64,000 nucleotides of DNA, taken from Branchiostoma floridae. Lineage: Eukaryota; Chordata; Leptocardii; Amphioxiformes; Branchiostomatidae. Each line of letters starts with the position of its first letter. Position 1 is the stretch's first letter. A program made the position numbers and the translations under genes. Positions 47,535-60,275 of this stretch are shown in pieces. Location: the NCBI RefSeq assembly GCF_000003815.2, contig NC_049994.1:12272969-12336968 (forward strand), given 5' to 3'. The notes beneath the pieces are model-generated. The model was not told the DNA's origin. It did not search any database and saw nothing but the letters and a program-made list of their open reading frames with translations.

Positions 47535-47577
47535 TATTTTCACTCGAAGCGTACCTACGGTACGCGGAGTGAAAATA
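47535..47577. repeat. Short hairpin repeat
   Basis: TATTTTCACTC and GAGTGAAAATA pair, and inside them GCGTACC pairs with GGTACGC. It is a compact imperfect palindrome, typical of an interspersed inverted repeat. Confidence 0.75.
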
Positions 47578-47579
47578 AT

Positions 47580-48200
47580 AAGAGCTAGCCTAAATCATTG
47601 ATAGTGTACTACAATCGAGTGGGGCTAATTATGAGTTTCGGCATTTTTTCTTATGACAAAGCAGTCTTTTATATATTTACCTATTTTAGCATAGTGGAGT
47701 ATGCTCTGTCGTTCTGTTGTTGTTGCTTTCTGTTCTTTTATCAACTTATTCTGTTTCTTTTTAGACACTCTTTCTCAAACCACCCTTCTCGGTATCAGTC
47801 ATCTGTAGGATCTACTCACTCTCTTCCCTCCTCTCCGAGGAGAAAGAACAACACGAGATGAGTTAAACGCCCCCATTCCCTGATTGAAGACCCAAAGGTT
47901 TAAGGCTTTCCTACAGTAAATGTCAAGCTCCGCCGAGAGCAGACGACGGTAGAAAGGTTACCATTCGTTTGAAGTATCTCATCGCCCTCTTGGCCCCCAA
48001 ACAGCGGAGGATCGATTATTTCCATGCCCGCTGAGCTTCCGACGGATCAACGGAAAGGTCCGAACATGGAAACTAAAAGTCATCTGCAGATGATCGACAA
48101 AAGCACTTCTATAATCAACGACAGTATTTAAACGTTATGGACCATGTATGTCTAATCTTTTTCCTAGCTAAGGCAGTTACCGTTAGATTTTCAAAATACT
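47580..48200. other. Gene-free stretch
   Basis: No gene or element recognised. Confidence 0.3.
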
Positions 48201-48202
48201 TA

Positions 48203-48340
48203 CTGTAAATGCATTTACGTTCGCGTGGATTTAATCTCGCGGTAGCGGGGAAAGGGACTTTTCGCTGTGGTTTTAAGTTCGCGGTGAAGTGGTCACCGCG
48301 AACATTAATCCACCGCGAAAATTTCTGCATTTACAAAGTA
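48203..48340. mobile_element. CG-rich inverted-repeat element (MITE-like), copy 1
   Basis: Ends carry ACTGTAAATGCATTTACG and the inverse of TTTCTGCATTTACA. The interior is a run of self-complementary CGCGGTGG/CCACCGCG blocks. A related copy is at 49,199-49,402. Confidence 0.6.
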
Positions 48341-49198
48341 TTATGATTAGATTTTCAAAATGATACTTTCCAGGCATTGTACACCCCAACTCCAGTAAAG
48401 GCTTTGGCCGACGAACTCCTAATGAGAAGACATTTCGTTGATCCCTCAACTAAATATTTTTCATTTTTGTGTTTTGTTGTATTTTCAGTCATAATCAAAC
48501 ACCGTGCATGATATTCCAGCAACAAAATCAACAAGGATTACAGAAATCAGATATCGGTCACTCAGTGATTTCAGTGTTACAATTTTTCCGTCCCATTCAT
48601 TGTATGGGAGTACATAGTACATGATTTTCTTTGTTCAAACTGACAATTGAAGCATTTTCAGCAGTTTCTTGCCCTGAAATTGAGATTTTTGAGACGAACA
48701 ACATGAAATTGTCTTCCGAACAACCAAATTTCCGTCCTGGGACGGAGAAACTGATTCTGGAGACAGCGCTAGCCCTGGTCCGCGTAGTGGAAAGGGGGCC
48801 TTAATGGTACAGTCCGTTAATGTTCTCGGCAAGAAACAACCTTTTACGTGTTTCTTACACGACCTTCATCAGGAAATGTCTCCCCCATCCGTGACGGTTC
48901 CGCGGCAATCAGCTTAAATGTCAGCACTTGGTTTCATTACCACGAGCGGTAGTAATGTTAAAGGAACCCCGGGGTTAGATAAGGGTTAGGCGTTGTTGTG
49001 GATAATGGTGCGTTTCAATGTCGATATCGCAACCATCCTCTGCAGCTTGTTCTACTTCCTCTACATAAAAGAGAACATCTCGGGCTTTAGAAAGCCTCAT
49101 TGACCATCCAACAGCTTGTGATAACCAAAGGTAATCAGTTTATAGCCATAGCCTACAGTAAACATTACAGGAAGCAGGGTCTGCCTCAGTATTGTAAT
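48341..49198. other. Gene-free stretch
   Basis: No gene or element recognised. Confidence 0.3.
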
Positions 49199-49402
49199 AC
49201 CGTAAATGCAGAAATGTTCGCGGTGGTTTTATGTTTGCGTTTTTCGCCACTTCACAGCGAAGCGGAAACCACCGCGAACCGTTTTCCATCAAAGTATGAG
49301 ACTACTGTCTATGGCACTACCGCAAACTTATAACCACCGCGAACACTCCATTTTCCCGCCACCGCGAAAGTAAATCCCCGCGAACATAAATGCATTTACA
49401 GT
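49199..49402. mobile_element. CG-rich inverted-repeat element (MITE-like), copy 2
   Basis: Begins TACCGTAAATGCAGAAATG and ends ATAAATGCATTTACAGTA, with CGCGGTGG/CCACCGCG blocks inside. Longer than copy 1 by about 65 bases. Confidence 0.6.
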
Positions 49403-49980
49403 ACACGGACCCGTTCCCAACTTTCCTCTGATTCAATATACAGCTTTAGATTCTCCTGCCTACGAAAATTTATTCTGACAGAATCGACAAAAATATCACG
49501 GTTCAATCCTGTCGCAGCGTCTGCGAAGATTGTTCCAAAAATAAAGACGCGAACTACAAGGACCGTGAATGTTATTACGTGAGCGTTTTGAATGTAGAAC
49601 CGTCATATTTGATTTATCACTCTAGAGACAAGTACACTGGCGACTGGATAGGCAAGTGGCAGGTAATAAAAAGTAATTCAAGCGGCGAGAACCCAGTAAG
49701 GCTAATTTAAGGAGAAATGTTCATACGCCCAGGTATTGCAACAAATGAGATATATACATTTGCTGACTGTCATAATGTATTTAATGATAATGATATAAAG
49801 GTTAAGATTTGTAAAGGCAATGACCAATGGCCGAGGCATGTAGAAATAGCTTGGATAATAATCTAAAACAGCAATAAGAGTAAAATGCAAACAACGTGTG
49901 TAGAGCTATTACAATGTGTTGGAAGACACATTCTGGCATTCAGATCCACTCGATAGAATTTTGTATAAAAGACCGTATAG
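49403..49980. other. Gene-free stretch
   Basis: No gene recognised between the MITE-like copy and the LINE tail. Confidence 0.3.
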
Positions 49981-51274
49981 ATGATATATATATATGAACT
50001 TTATTGCACGACATTTGCACATGGTACAAAGTATGGCAACGAATATTACACAAAGTACAAAGATAGGTATAAAGAATAAGTCTTATCATCCTAAATAACA
50101 TAATGAGGGCTAACACAAGTCTTTGATATAAGATAACAATGGAGTTGGGCTAATCATTAATTTCATTATTTTTTCTAATAGCAAAGCAGTCTTTGATATA
50201 TTTGCCTATCTTTGCATTATGGGATTTGTGGCATCTAAAGATATATACAAATCTGTCTGTAACATCGAGTCTCTTGAAATCTGCTGTACTGGATTCGAGA
50301 AATGTGAATAATTCATTACGTAAAATAGCGTATCTAGAACATTCCATTAAGAAGTGAAATTCATCTTCAATATGCTTTGGACAGAAAGGGCAGAACCTTT
50401 GGTCAGGGTCTATATTGTAGTATCTGCCTGTTTCAATATTCAATTTATGGCTCCTGATTCTGAACTGAGTTATCGCTTTTCGAATTTCAAAATTATTTAT
50501 ATCATGAAGGTATGTTTCTTGCTCATAACATTGTTTTGACTTGCTAAGAAAAGACAGTTTTGAATTGTTTTCAATAGAATTAAACCACTTCTGTATATAT
50601 GTATCTTGTAGCCGGAGGCGCAGTTGGTTGACAATATAATCTATATTATAAGCCTCAGGTTTCATCCATATGTGTCCCAAGCCATGGTAACATAGAATGT
50701 CCTTTACATGATTAATCCAGTCTTGATTACCAGTAAGTACAGTGTTGTATGCATCGCGAAGTAGAGAGTCCTCAGGTAAGTTTACCAAACGGTGCCAGTA
50801 TTTAATGAGCTGAATTCTAGCAGATATAATAATGGGAAAAGTTCCTAACTCTCCTCGCACGCCGTCATTAGATGATTTTGAATGAACACCAAGTAGAAAT
50901 TTCTGAAAACGTGTGTCAAGTATGTCAAATTCCGGAATATCTAAAGGGAGGCGTGTGTTATCGATTGAAAAGTTATCCTTTTCTAGATCAAGCCCAGACG
51001 AATGTATTAAGAACATGTCCTTGTCTGATCTTCTTTCAAAATTAATGATATAAGAATGAGTTAGATCAGTGCAAGTGCTCTTTCGAATCGACAGTGGAAT
51101 ATTATCGTCGATCTGAAGTTTATTCAATAAGAAAGAGAGAGTATTTTTCGGAGAGGATACAGGGGTGTTTTTTGAGACAATAAGTTTCAGTGTTTTCGAT
51201 GATATGTTTATTGCAAATTCATGCCCGAGGGCTAATTGCAAGTACAAACAACACGTATGATAAGGAAAGAACAA
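49981..51274 (-). mobile_element. 5'-truncated LINE with a long intact C-terminal ORF
   Basis: The minus-strand frame 51274-50150 encodes up to 374 residues. It shows FDILDTRFQKFLLGVHSKSS, YWHRLVNLPEDSLLRDAYN, a knuckle CPFC-x8-FHFLMEC and IGKYIKDCF, the region C-terminal to the reverse transcriptase of a CR1/L2-group LINE. Catalytic motifs are absent. The 3' end has CAATAAAGTT followed by a TA microsatellite, the usual A-less tail of this group. The frame is unbroken, implying a fairly recent insertion. Confidence 0.75.
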
Positions 51275-54116
51275 AGGTGCTAAGAACTACTAAGATGATT
51301 AACCCATGCTCTTATCTTCCGTTCCATATAAGGTGTCATACAAAACTGCGTCCATACAAGACTCCTTTCTTCCTTTTAACTCAATATTGGCAGGTCGGTG
51401 ATTTGAAGCACTCCAATTTCGTTAGAAAGGCAACCTGACTCACATTGTAGTACTGCATATAACACAAAAGTCGATAGGTGTCGAATTTAATGCAGTGGAG
51501 CCTTCCATGTCTTTGTTGGGTCGAAACTTCCAAGGTGACGTGGGCCCAAAAAGGGTTGTGTCCGCATATTAAGTAAATCTTTTAAATGATTTCAATGGAA
51601 GTTTTTTTTACTGAAAACATCCTCGACCTATGTATATAAGTGTGGGGGAGGAAATCCTGGCTTTATTTCTAATATCACCGGTCACGACCGGTCACCTTAA
51701 ATAGAAAATCTTTTAAGCAGGCAGAACACAATAAAGTAAGATGTACGTTTTAAGCTGTTGTGCTGTCGGTAATTCATTCTATCAAAATAGCGAAAAACAC
51801 AACGCCATAGTTACAATACTATGTTGTCATGCCTTAAGAAAATCTGTATCTTAACTTGAATACATTAAGTGCAGAAGTTTTGTGATATGTATATAATCAG
51901 CTCCAAAATGCCCCTTTCATATCCAATGGCTTATAACATTATCAAAGTTCATTAACGTGAAACTATAATGCCCCCTGGTAGCCCCATTGGTACTGCAGTA
52001 AGACTTAAAAGTGATAGTCCGAGCCGGTATTTACAAATCTATGTGTTCTTATGTCCCTTTGGCACGTAGCCCGGTCTCATCTCAGTCCGTCTCAATCGGT
52101 TGACCAACCGTCCAGACATCAATTACTGTGACATTTGGCGACAAGCCGAGTTCTAAATCTGTCCACCCGTCCTTTAGATCAATCCCAAAGTCAAACTCCA
52201 AGTACATACACGAGACAAGGCCTTGGGGATATCTGTAAGGTGGATTGTGTATTACTAAGTAGTTTGGAATGATTGAAAGCTTATTCTGCCTAGACGTGCT
52301 CATATCAGTTAGCCCAAGAAATATCGTATCTTCAGTTACATTACATTATATCATCAACGTCTCTATCTCCGTTATGCAATGCAAGAATCAAATTTACGTA
52401 GCAAAGTGTTCCTTTTCCCCACAGCGAAACGGACCTCTCATAACATCCATTTACCGTTCACATATCCAGATATCTAAGGCATTTCCTACCGGGCTGATAA
52501 GATTCAAACATACTTCTAGGCCAGACATTAACGTGACGTCCTACCACTATCTACACAGCACGGAGGCCAAATATCACCATTGATGGAATGGTCACTTCCC
52601 CAACCCTGTAGTGGAATCACCACACAAACTTTAATGGGCAGCCATCATTTATGGCCAGAACTCCTTGACCTTTATTGCGTTTAGTCCGTCTCGGCAGTAA
52701 TGCACATCACAATGGAGACTGCTGCGTACAGCAGATGTCTATGCTATGAATTTCGCCTCTCCTAATTCCGACAAGATTACGATGCATACATTACGCACAG
52801 CAACTATGGACTGAGAGGAATGTGGAAGAGTGAAATCAAATACAAGAAAAGTTTTAACAGTTCTCCAAAGCAAAAGAGCCGAAATGAATTGGCTTCTGGT
52901 CTGGGCTTAGTCTAGATATTGAATTCTTTTAGCAATTCCTGTCTTAGATTTAGCATTGTCCCTCTACAGAACTTAAGCTATATCAATTAACCATCAATGA
53001 TAGAATTTACAACACTAGTTACAGTGTTTTTAACAAAAGTTACCATTTGTGAAATATCCTTTTCCGCAATTATGACTCGACAGAACTTTCCATCGTTAAA
53101 AATCCTCGTTCGATAGACACATAAAACATATGCAGCATGTCATTCCATTCCTCCTTCGTTATTATCAAACGAGAAAAGTTTTATAGCCAATTCAGCGTCG
53201 GGTTTTTATCTTTGTGGTCCCCATAATACTGCTTTAACAAATATACAAAAGGCTAAGGGTATGAATCATAATGCTGCACCATGATTACGTATATACGTGT
53301 ATTTGCCATACTAGACAGTTAATTTATCAAGCCATAACTATTACTTGATATGAGCACTGTAAGGAGACAGTTTTCCATGTGAATCTTCGATTATCATTCC
53401 TCTATCTATTCTTTTATTGCACACACCTTAACGACTTGGATAACGACTTGGTTGCTTTGTTCGTTCAACATGATAAAAATTGAATGTCGCTTTACAAGAA
53501 AAATGCTGATGTTCTTGAATATAGAACAGCTCTCGTGATTCAGTGTACATTATCTCACAGCTTTACAATATTCCTGTGTATTCATAATTTCTTGAAGTCA
53601 GGCCAACAGAAAACGTCTCATCCCCAAACTGACACATTCTATCAGGAAATAGGTGACTTAGACTCCCTTTTTGACGTCAAATACCGAGATAGTTTCCCCA
53701 AAATTGTTTCCCTGCGACATCTCGTCGCCGTGCAAATTCGGTCCATCGTTAATCTCCTGCTAGCGAAACATATACACGGAGGAGGCATTTCTGACCCGAT
53801 TGCAATGGAAAGTTTCTGCTGTGGTTAATAATTTATGTAAAGACTTAGGGAGTCTGTGGTCCTCGCGTGGGTCGTTAGGCGAAGATTTGATTCCGGATTC
53901 CTGTAGAAAATGATTGCTGTGGCATACGAACTGTGGGTTCAACAAGTGTTAACTCATTTGGCGGTGTAGACAGCCCGAGAATGACTACTCTGTCAGAAGT
54001 CGCTTGGGTCATGAAAGCCCTTCCTTCAAACACAGCGACGATGTGTCTGAACATAGGATGTGGACCTAAACATAGAGAATGCGCACGTACGAATTATCTA
54101 CTGATCTTTCAGATCT
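51275..54116. other. Gene-free stretch
   Basis: Several open frames of 70-115 codons occur, for example minus 52303-52082 and plus 53484-53828, but none shows a family motif, and splice context is not convincing. Confidence 0.3.
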
Positions 54117-54510
54117 GTCTCCAAACCGACGGATGCAGATCTACTTTCTTTATTTTCTGTTGAACCAATTTTGAATATAACGGTCACGGAGGTCAAATTC
54201 CCACTTACAATTCTATAGTTATACCTTCTGTCGCTTTGTTTCCTGGATTTTAACCATAATCTACCATCTTTCCCGATTTAAGCAGTCCATATACTTTGCT
54301 TTCCGTCTCCAAACCTACGGATACAGATCTACTTTCCTTATTTTCTGTTGAACCGATTTTGAACATAACGGTCACGGAGGTCAAATTCTTTTGAATACAT
54401 ACCCACTCAGAATTCTATCTTTCTACCGTGTGTCGCTTTGTTTCCTGGATTTTTACTATAATCTACCACCTCCATCGCTCTAAGCAGTCCTCATTCTTTG
54501 ATTGCTTCCC
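54117..54510. repeat. Tandem duplication with 188-bp period
   Basis: Copies start at 54117 and 54305 with GTCTCCAAAC and share AGATCTACTTTC, ATAACGGTCACGGAGGTCAA and TGTCGCTTTGTTTCCTGGAT. Confidence 0.8.
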
Positions 54511-54789
54511 GCTTTCATCTGAACAGCGTCATCCACACCGATTCATCTTCAATCAGTTTTCTCCGTTGCTTTTTACCTTTATCAAACCTCATATTCTGCT
54601 GTTTCCATTCGCGGCCTTACAGACCCTCGTCACCTATACTCTTCATGACTGCTGTTATGCCAGGCGGCAATCGCTGAGCGACTGTACAGCGACCAAAGAT
54701 GGACATGTGTAGCCTTGATTTCATTATTTTTGATGCGCCTAGACAAACTTTGAGTAAGAAACGTTATCTGTTCCTACATCTACATGTAC

Positions 54790-54903
54790 TAGTAACTCAT
54801 GTAGTGTTCTGTTCTGTATGTATGTATTGTATGTACAAGTTGCCAAACACTGTATCCTCTACAGTTGTCGTGCAATAAAGTTCTTCTTCTTCTTCTTCTT
54901 CTT
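54790..54903 (+). mobile_element. LINE 3' end with CTT microsatellite tail
   Basis: GTCGTGCAATAAAGTT leads into eight TTC triplets. The same 3' end motif terminates the minus-strand LINE remnants at 29,340 and 50,000. Confidence 0.6.
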
Positions 54904-56615
54904 GTACAAATATGCGAGATGTTGACTATTCTATCAGCTGAGTATAACACCTTCTATTCAATCTTTGGCCGTTTGGCAGTCGCAGGGCGGTTGCAGCAAG
55001 AGGGTGGTAGTGACAAGAGGGTGTGTAATCGATATCCCTCCGCCGGGTCTGCCCGTAGTGCTGAAACTCTGATTACTGCGGCGATAACGGCACGTTTTAG
55101 TGCCACTACTTGTCGGCGGTGTTTACTGTAGTGATGATATCCTGCCGTTCAACCTCAAGTGGTTGTGACGTTAACAGTCGGAAAGAGAAGACGCGAGTAT
55201 GGTGGGATTTCTGGGCAGATCGTGCTGATTTTTACGTCTAATCCTGTGTGTATGGAGTGTTTCTTTAACGTTTTAACTGACGACTCCACACACGTTGTTA
55301 ACCGCAGGTCACATTTCAAGCATTTTCATACTGGCATATAGTAACAGAATAAAGGTTCATTAGTTTAAGGCATTCGTTCAGTCATATAGGTCAGAACTCG
55401 GTAATTGAATAGCGTGAACGGTCCGACTTTGAGTGAAATGTTACTTAAGAAATATTGACAAGTTCTGACAATGGTAATTTTATTTTATTATTAATTAGCC
55501 ATGCATCTATCAAACTAGGCTATCATTGTTTAAAGAGGCCAGATATTTTAAAGATGTGGAGAAGAGATCCAAAAATGATTCTTTTGAGGGAGTGTTTTCT
55601 CTCCTTTCTGTACCCTACCGACTTTAAACAAGTTGTTTGACATGTAAGGTCTCAGAAGGGGCCACACATAAAACGTAAAGCCAAATGGTGTGTGGTTTCT
55701 GCGATAAAATCTCGCGAGGTTTTACGAACAATTTCATAAAACACGCCTATCGGCCATCTTTTGTTCCCTCTCATAAACGTGTACTAATACACGTGTGTTA
55801 AAACGTAATGAAAAAGTACATGCCTAGAAAGGCATTAAAAAAATTACGGATAACCCTGATTCAATGATTCAGCTTTATCAAAATCATAAACGAAAGCCTC
55901 TCGCATGAGCGAAATGTTATTTACGGCTAAGGATGTAATCAGTGGTTTCGGCAGAATTGGTCACTTGTGTCGCCACAACTACTGATGGACCAAGAAATGC
56001 AATACCGTTTATGGTCACCATCTTTTTATCCGCCAGATGTTTTAAAGATGCAGCTAGAATATAAAATTAAGTCTTCTTTCAGAGCAAAACCTTATTGGAT
56101 TCAGGCTGCCTATGAGGGCCTCAAGGGAAGGTTATAAACTTTATGGACGTGTTCTCTGATTTTTACTGTTCTCATTTATGCAGTAAACATTCGGTTACTG
56201 ATATACCATTTTACATCTTAGTGCCGGACTAGGATAGATTACGAGGGGTGAATATTACATAAACTAACAACGGACGACATCGAAAAATACTCTGAAGACG
56301 AAAATTGGCCGACAAAAATGCCAAACGACTGATTAGAAATCCCGCCAATACCCCTTGGCTTCTGCTGTTCTGACGTTCCTTAGAAAGGTAATCCAATTGC
56401 CTTTTCTTAGGTTTAAAGGCAGTTGGTTACTTTCCAGTGTCTAGGGTAAGGTATTGAGAAGTGGAGCTCATTCCTATTTTTACACCTATTGTTAAACTCC
56501 TACCGAAGTCGGATTACCCATTTTTACACCTGGGTGGTATGAGGTAAGGAAACAACATCTATCCGAGAATACCACGAATCGAAAACGCGACTTATTTTCC
56601 TATCTTGAGTACGCT
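54904..56615. other. Gene-free stretch
   Basis: No gene or element recognised. Confidence 0.3.
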
Positions 56616-56621
56616 AGCTTA

Positions 56622-56780
56622 GGTTGAGGTCACATTTCCATACCGGATGAAAAGAATGATAGGAAAGACATAAAAATTCGTGGAATGATTTGTATATATT
56701 TCTAGGTATACAGTTCAATTTTTTCGTTTCTTAAAACATCCCGGCCGGGCCCCGGTTGGAAATGTGACCTAATCCTAGCT
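56622..56780. mobile_element. Short MITE-like inverted repeat
   Basis: AGGTCACATTTCCATACCGG on the left and, inverted, AGGTCACATTTCCAACCGGG on the right enclose about 100 bases. No coding sequence. The family was not identified. Confidence 0.55.
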
Positions 56781-57324
56781 ACCCGGCCATTCGGCGTCAC
56801 CTATTGTTCCTTAAAAACCTCCGTTCGTAAGTGCGTCACAAGATGGGAAACAAGGAGCAACTCTGTCGCCGTTGAAACAGATGTCACCTCAATGACATAT
56901 AAGATAGCATCAACCGCAACCCCGTAAATCCCTACATGCCATTGGATGACTGATATACACTCAGCAGTTATGCGGCTGGATGCCTCGTCGCCATGACAAC
57001 GGAGGTCTTTTATAAGAATTTAGCAGCCACCTGACGCCAAGGTCGCCATGTCGGGACAGAGGTCGTCTAAGGTGTCAAAGGGCACTTTACCCTAAGCCCG
57101 GGGAGCACAGGAGTGTCAAAACACTAGTCAATATCGATGAAAGGTTCCATTTCTGTAGAAGGGATCGGACAGAAAGATCGATGTGCCCTGTCAAGGAAAT
57201 CTGATGGAGTTCTTAGACTCAACACGGTGGAAAATAAAATAGATGTCCAATTTTATCAGAAAGAAAACAAAATGGTAAAGAACTTGCGTAGCGTTTTTCC
57301 TGTTAGGTGTTTTTGAACGGGATC

Positions 57325-57605
57325 CTATGAAAAACAAGACATTCAGTGAATATTGAAAAAGACGAGAAAACAAAAACCTCAGCGTTATTGAAAAAAGAAG
57401 ACAAGAATCTCATTTGATATGGATAGTAGGACCAGCATTGCATGTAGACAGCAAAAACTTCATTGGACATAGAAAACGATAATCTTGTTGGCTGTAGAAA
57501 ACAAGAATCTTGTTGGATATGAGAAAACACATTGGACATTGAACAAAGAACCGTACATGAAACAGAAAAGAAGAACCTCTTTGCATACAGAAAACAAGAA
57601 AGCCG
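57325..57605. repeat. Degenerate 25-35-bp repeats
   Basis: Units of the type GTAGAAAACAAGAATCTTGTTGG recur about eight times with strong divergence. Confidence 0.6.
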
Positions 57606-57858
57606 TTTCGCTAAGAGGAAACCCCGACAGTTTGAGATGTGCGAAACTTGATGACAGTATGACAGGTTGACGACAGACCATGGATGTGATGGGAAGCCGC
57701 GCCAATTATCATTGTCAACCCGTAAATGTACGGAACACACGTTTGACGGGCCTCTAAACCGTCAATACACCACCCGAATTACCAATAACACATCTGGCGA
57801 GCTATTAACGCAGCTTTATTGTTATTTTTCGGTCTATATAAATATGCATTTACGGTGA

Positions 57859-58139
57859 AGGTTCACTTGGGAGGTAACCTTTGCATCTCAGGATCGCCCC
57901 CTTCATTATCATCCATTAACGTACCGGGAATTTCAATAAACACATAAGTTGAAGCACGTCGTCGTTCATCTGTGGTTTATTGTTCTTTAGTTCGCGTCTG
58001 CCTTTTACCGATTTTATAAGGGACTTAAAAGCCTTTCCATTCCGCTTTCTTTGTAGGTTGTAAAAAGTCTTACAATGACATAAAGTCTTTTTTGTGATTA
58101 ACTGTAGACAGTTTGTCCCGTCCTTTTACTGGGACAGTT
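57859..58139. other. Gene-free stretch
   Basis: No gene recognised. Confidence 0.3.
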
Positions 58140-58345
58140 ATAGTGGCTTGGTGCGTGGTGGTTAGGTTCTGGGTTCAAACCTCTAGCAGGTACCAATGGT
58201 GAGTCCTTGGGATGCACCCGTTTTCTCACTTGTCTCAGTTGAAAATGAGTACCTAGCTTGGGTTAGGGACGTCCTCTCAGCTGAGAGGCAAACCGAAGGT
58301 CCTATGTTTGAGGACAGCCATAACTCGAGACATTAGATTCACCCT
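58140..58345 (+). mobile_element. tRNA-derived SINE, second copy
   Basis: A tRNA-like head with GGTGGTTAGG and the B-box-like GGGTTCAAACC is followed by GAAAATGAGTACC and GGTCCTATGTTTGAGGACAG, the body of the SINE at 27,596-27,847. The head is more decayed than in that copy. Confidence 0.6.
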
Positions 58346-58502
58346 ACCACAGCACCACGCCTACAAAATATTGTATCAGCAACCGACGCATCCTAAGAAC
58401 GGCATGTTAAGTTCGCAGTTTCCAAAGTTGCACACAAAGTTACACCAGGTATCACCACGGGTGTTCATAAAGGACACGTAAGTGACATAACCAACCGTAC
58501 TT

Positions 58503-58780
58503 TTTTCCAATGCCCGAGTGAGTAGAGCGTTCGCCTTGCATTCAGTAGGTCATAGTTCGATTCCCGGCCGAGTCATACCAAAGATTTTGAAAAACGTAAA
58601 CGTATACTATTTTCTCCGTTGAATTCGGTGGAAGTTGAACACACACCACTACCTGTAGACTAACCCCTGCTGTAATGATTGCACAAATGTTGTGTGTGGC
58701 CCAGGGCTACTGAAATGGAGATGGGTGCCGCCCTATGTACTGTCTGGTTTGGGAAGGACTTTTAACTTTTTTCAAGGAAC
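58503..58780 (+). mobile_element. tRNA-derived SINE of a second family
   Basis: GAGTAGAGCG (A-box-like) and AGTTCGATTCCCGGCC (B-box) lie about 35 bases apart. The tail contains GGCCCAGGGCTACTGAAATG and GGGTGCCGCCC. The head is not a complete foldable tRNA, so it is not called as a tRNA gene. Confidence 0.6.
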
Positions 58781-60060
58781 CCACGAACAAATCTAAGACG
58801 TGATGAAGTTCCCACCCACCGAAGGCTGATGTAACCTTTAGGCGTACATTATTCTGGCGCCACCCGGAAATGAGATACTATGGACCGAAGACACGCCGTC
58901 TCCTAAGACAATCGAAGTCAATACTTCAACAATTAAAAGCAGTTCCGTGTGGCACTAGATCACTCTTCCCGATGGCACCAAATGTCGCAGGATATCAACA
59001 GCAAATGATACAACAGGACTAGGAAAATGAAGAAACGTTGTTCAATAGTTTCAGGCTTAATTAATGAAAGTATTACTTTCCGCTGTGGGACTTTTCAAGG
59101 CTGCTTGAAGGAAGCAAAGACACTGTACATAATTGTTGTTGTCTGAGGTCTGTTGTATCGTATTCTTCCGCTGTTATGACATTAGACTTTAGAATTGATA
59201 GAAGTGAGCAAAATGTGACAAGCTCCGCCAACGTAAAATGTTTCAGCGACTACAAACGAATAACTCGCGATTGGGCGACAGAGGGTATATATTCGATACA
59301 GACACCAAAGTAACACTTTTAAGATAGTTGTAAAAGTCACAAATCCATTGTCCATGGTATATCAGGACAAAAATACAAAAAAGGGGAATTTCTGCTGAAG
59401 TATGAACGTGAGCCGCAAGAAGGCCAAAATTATCATTGGCTTATGTTTATAACACCGTACCACATACCAAATATTATCGTAATATATACAGAAACTTTTG
59501 AGTTATTTGTAACGAAACACATAAACACAAACAAAAACTGTATCTCCTTTTCAATGAGGTAACGAAACATATATGTATACAGGCTTTGTGATCGCCCACC
59601 GACCATCACAGCATGTTTAAAGGTTTGCCAGAAAACATTTTACGTTCCCGTGCACATTGAATATCCCACAAACGAGTCCCATTTTTAAACAGGAAGTTCC
59701 AACAGCAGTTATCAGACAGACAGCTCCAATAAACGCACGCGTTGGCGCACAGTACCTCTCACTTAACGACGACCTGATTGTGCCGTGCTTTTAATAGAGT
59801 ATTCCGTGGTTGATGAGGTAGGGCGAGGTCAGGCCTTCCTCAGTGATTTCCAACATAACGTCTCTGTCCGCGGTACTGAAACACCGCCCGCGTGTGGAGG
59901 GGATCTCCTGTGGGAGGACTTACATGAATGTGCCAACATTATTGAACGAGCGGTCTGGAAAATCACTCGATCATCATGCTGCTCCATTAGGGAAGTACTC
60001 CGTGAGTTGATAATGCCAGGTGGATGCTTAACGCCAGGCGCTGGTGGAGCGGAACACGCC
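58781..60060. other. Gene-free stretch
   Basis: A 125-codon frame (59785-60162) overlaps the end and runs into a duplicated segment. It lacks family resemblance and is judged non-coding. Confidence 0.3.
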
Positions 60061-60275
60061 CAAGTTTGGACGGCTATTTATGGATCGGTTTGTCCCTCGA
60101 TCGCAGATGTTAGGAGGGAAGATTGTACCTTTGTTCTGAGTGACTTTTTACTCACGAGATAGCGAGAAAATGTGGACGTCCAACCTCACCTAAATTTGGA
60201 CGTCTATTTATGGATCGGTTTGTTCCTCGATCGTAGATATTAGGGAATGTCGTACCTTTTTGCTGAGTGACCTTT
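60061..60275. repeat. Tandem duplication with about 131-bp period
   Basis: TATTTATGGATCGGTTTGT.CCTCGATCG and GTACCTTT..TCTGAGTGAC occur in both copies. Confidence 0.8.

Noticed and set aside
58510-58580. A functional tRNA gene
   Set aside because: A- and B-box-like blocks are present, but the acceptor and anticodon stems do not close, and a SINE tail follows.
59785-60162. 125-residue + strand protein
   Set aside because: No family motif or splice context, and its end lies in a tandemly duplicated segment.
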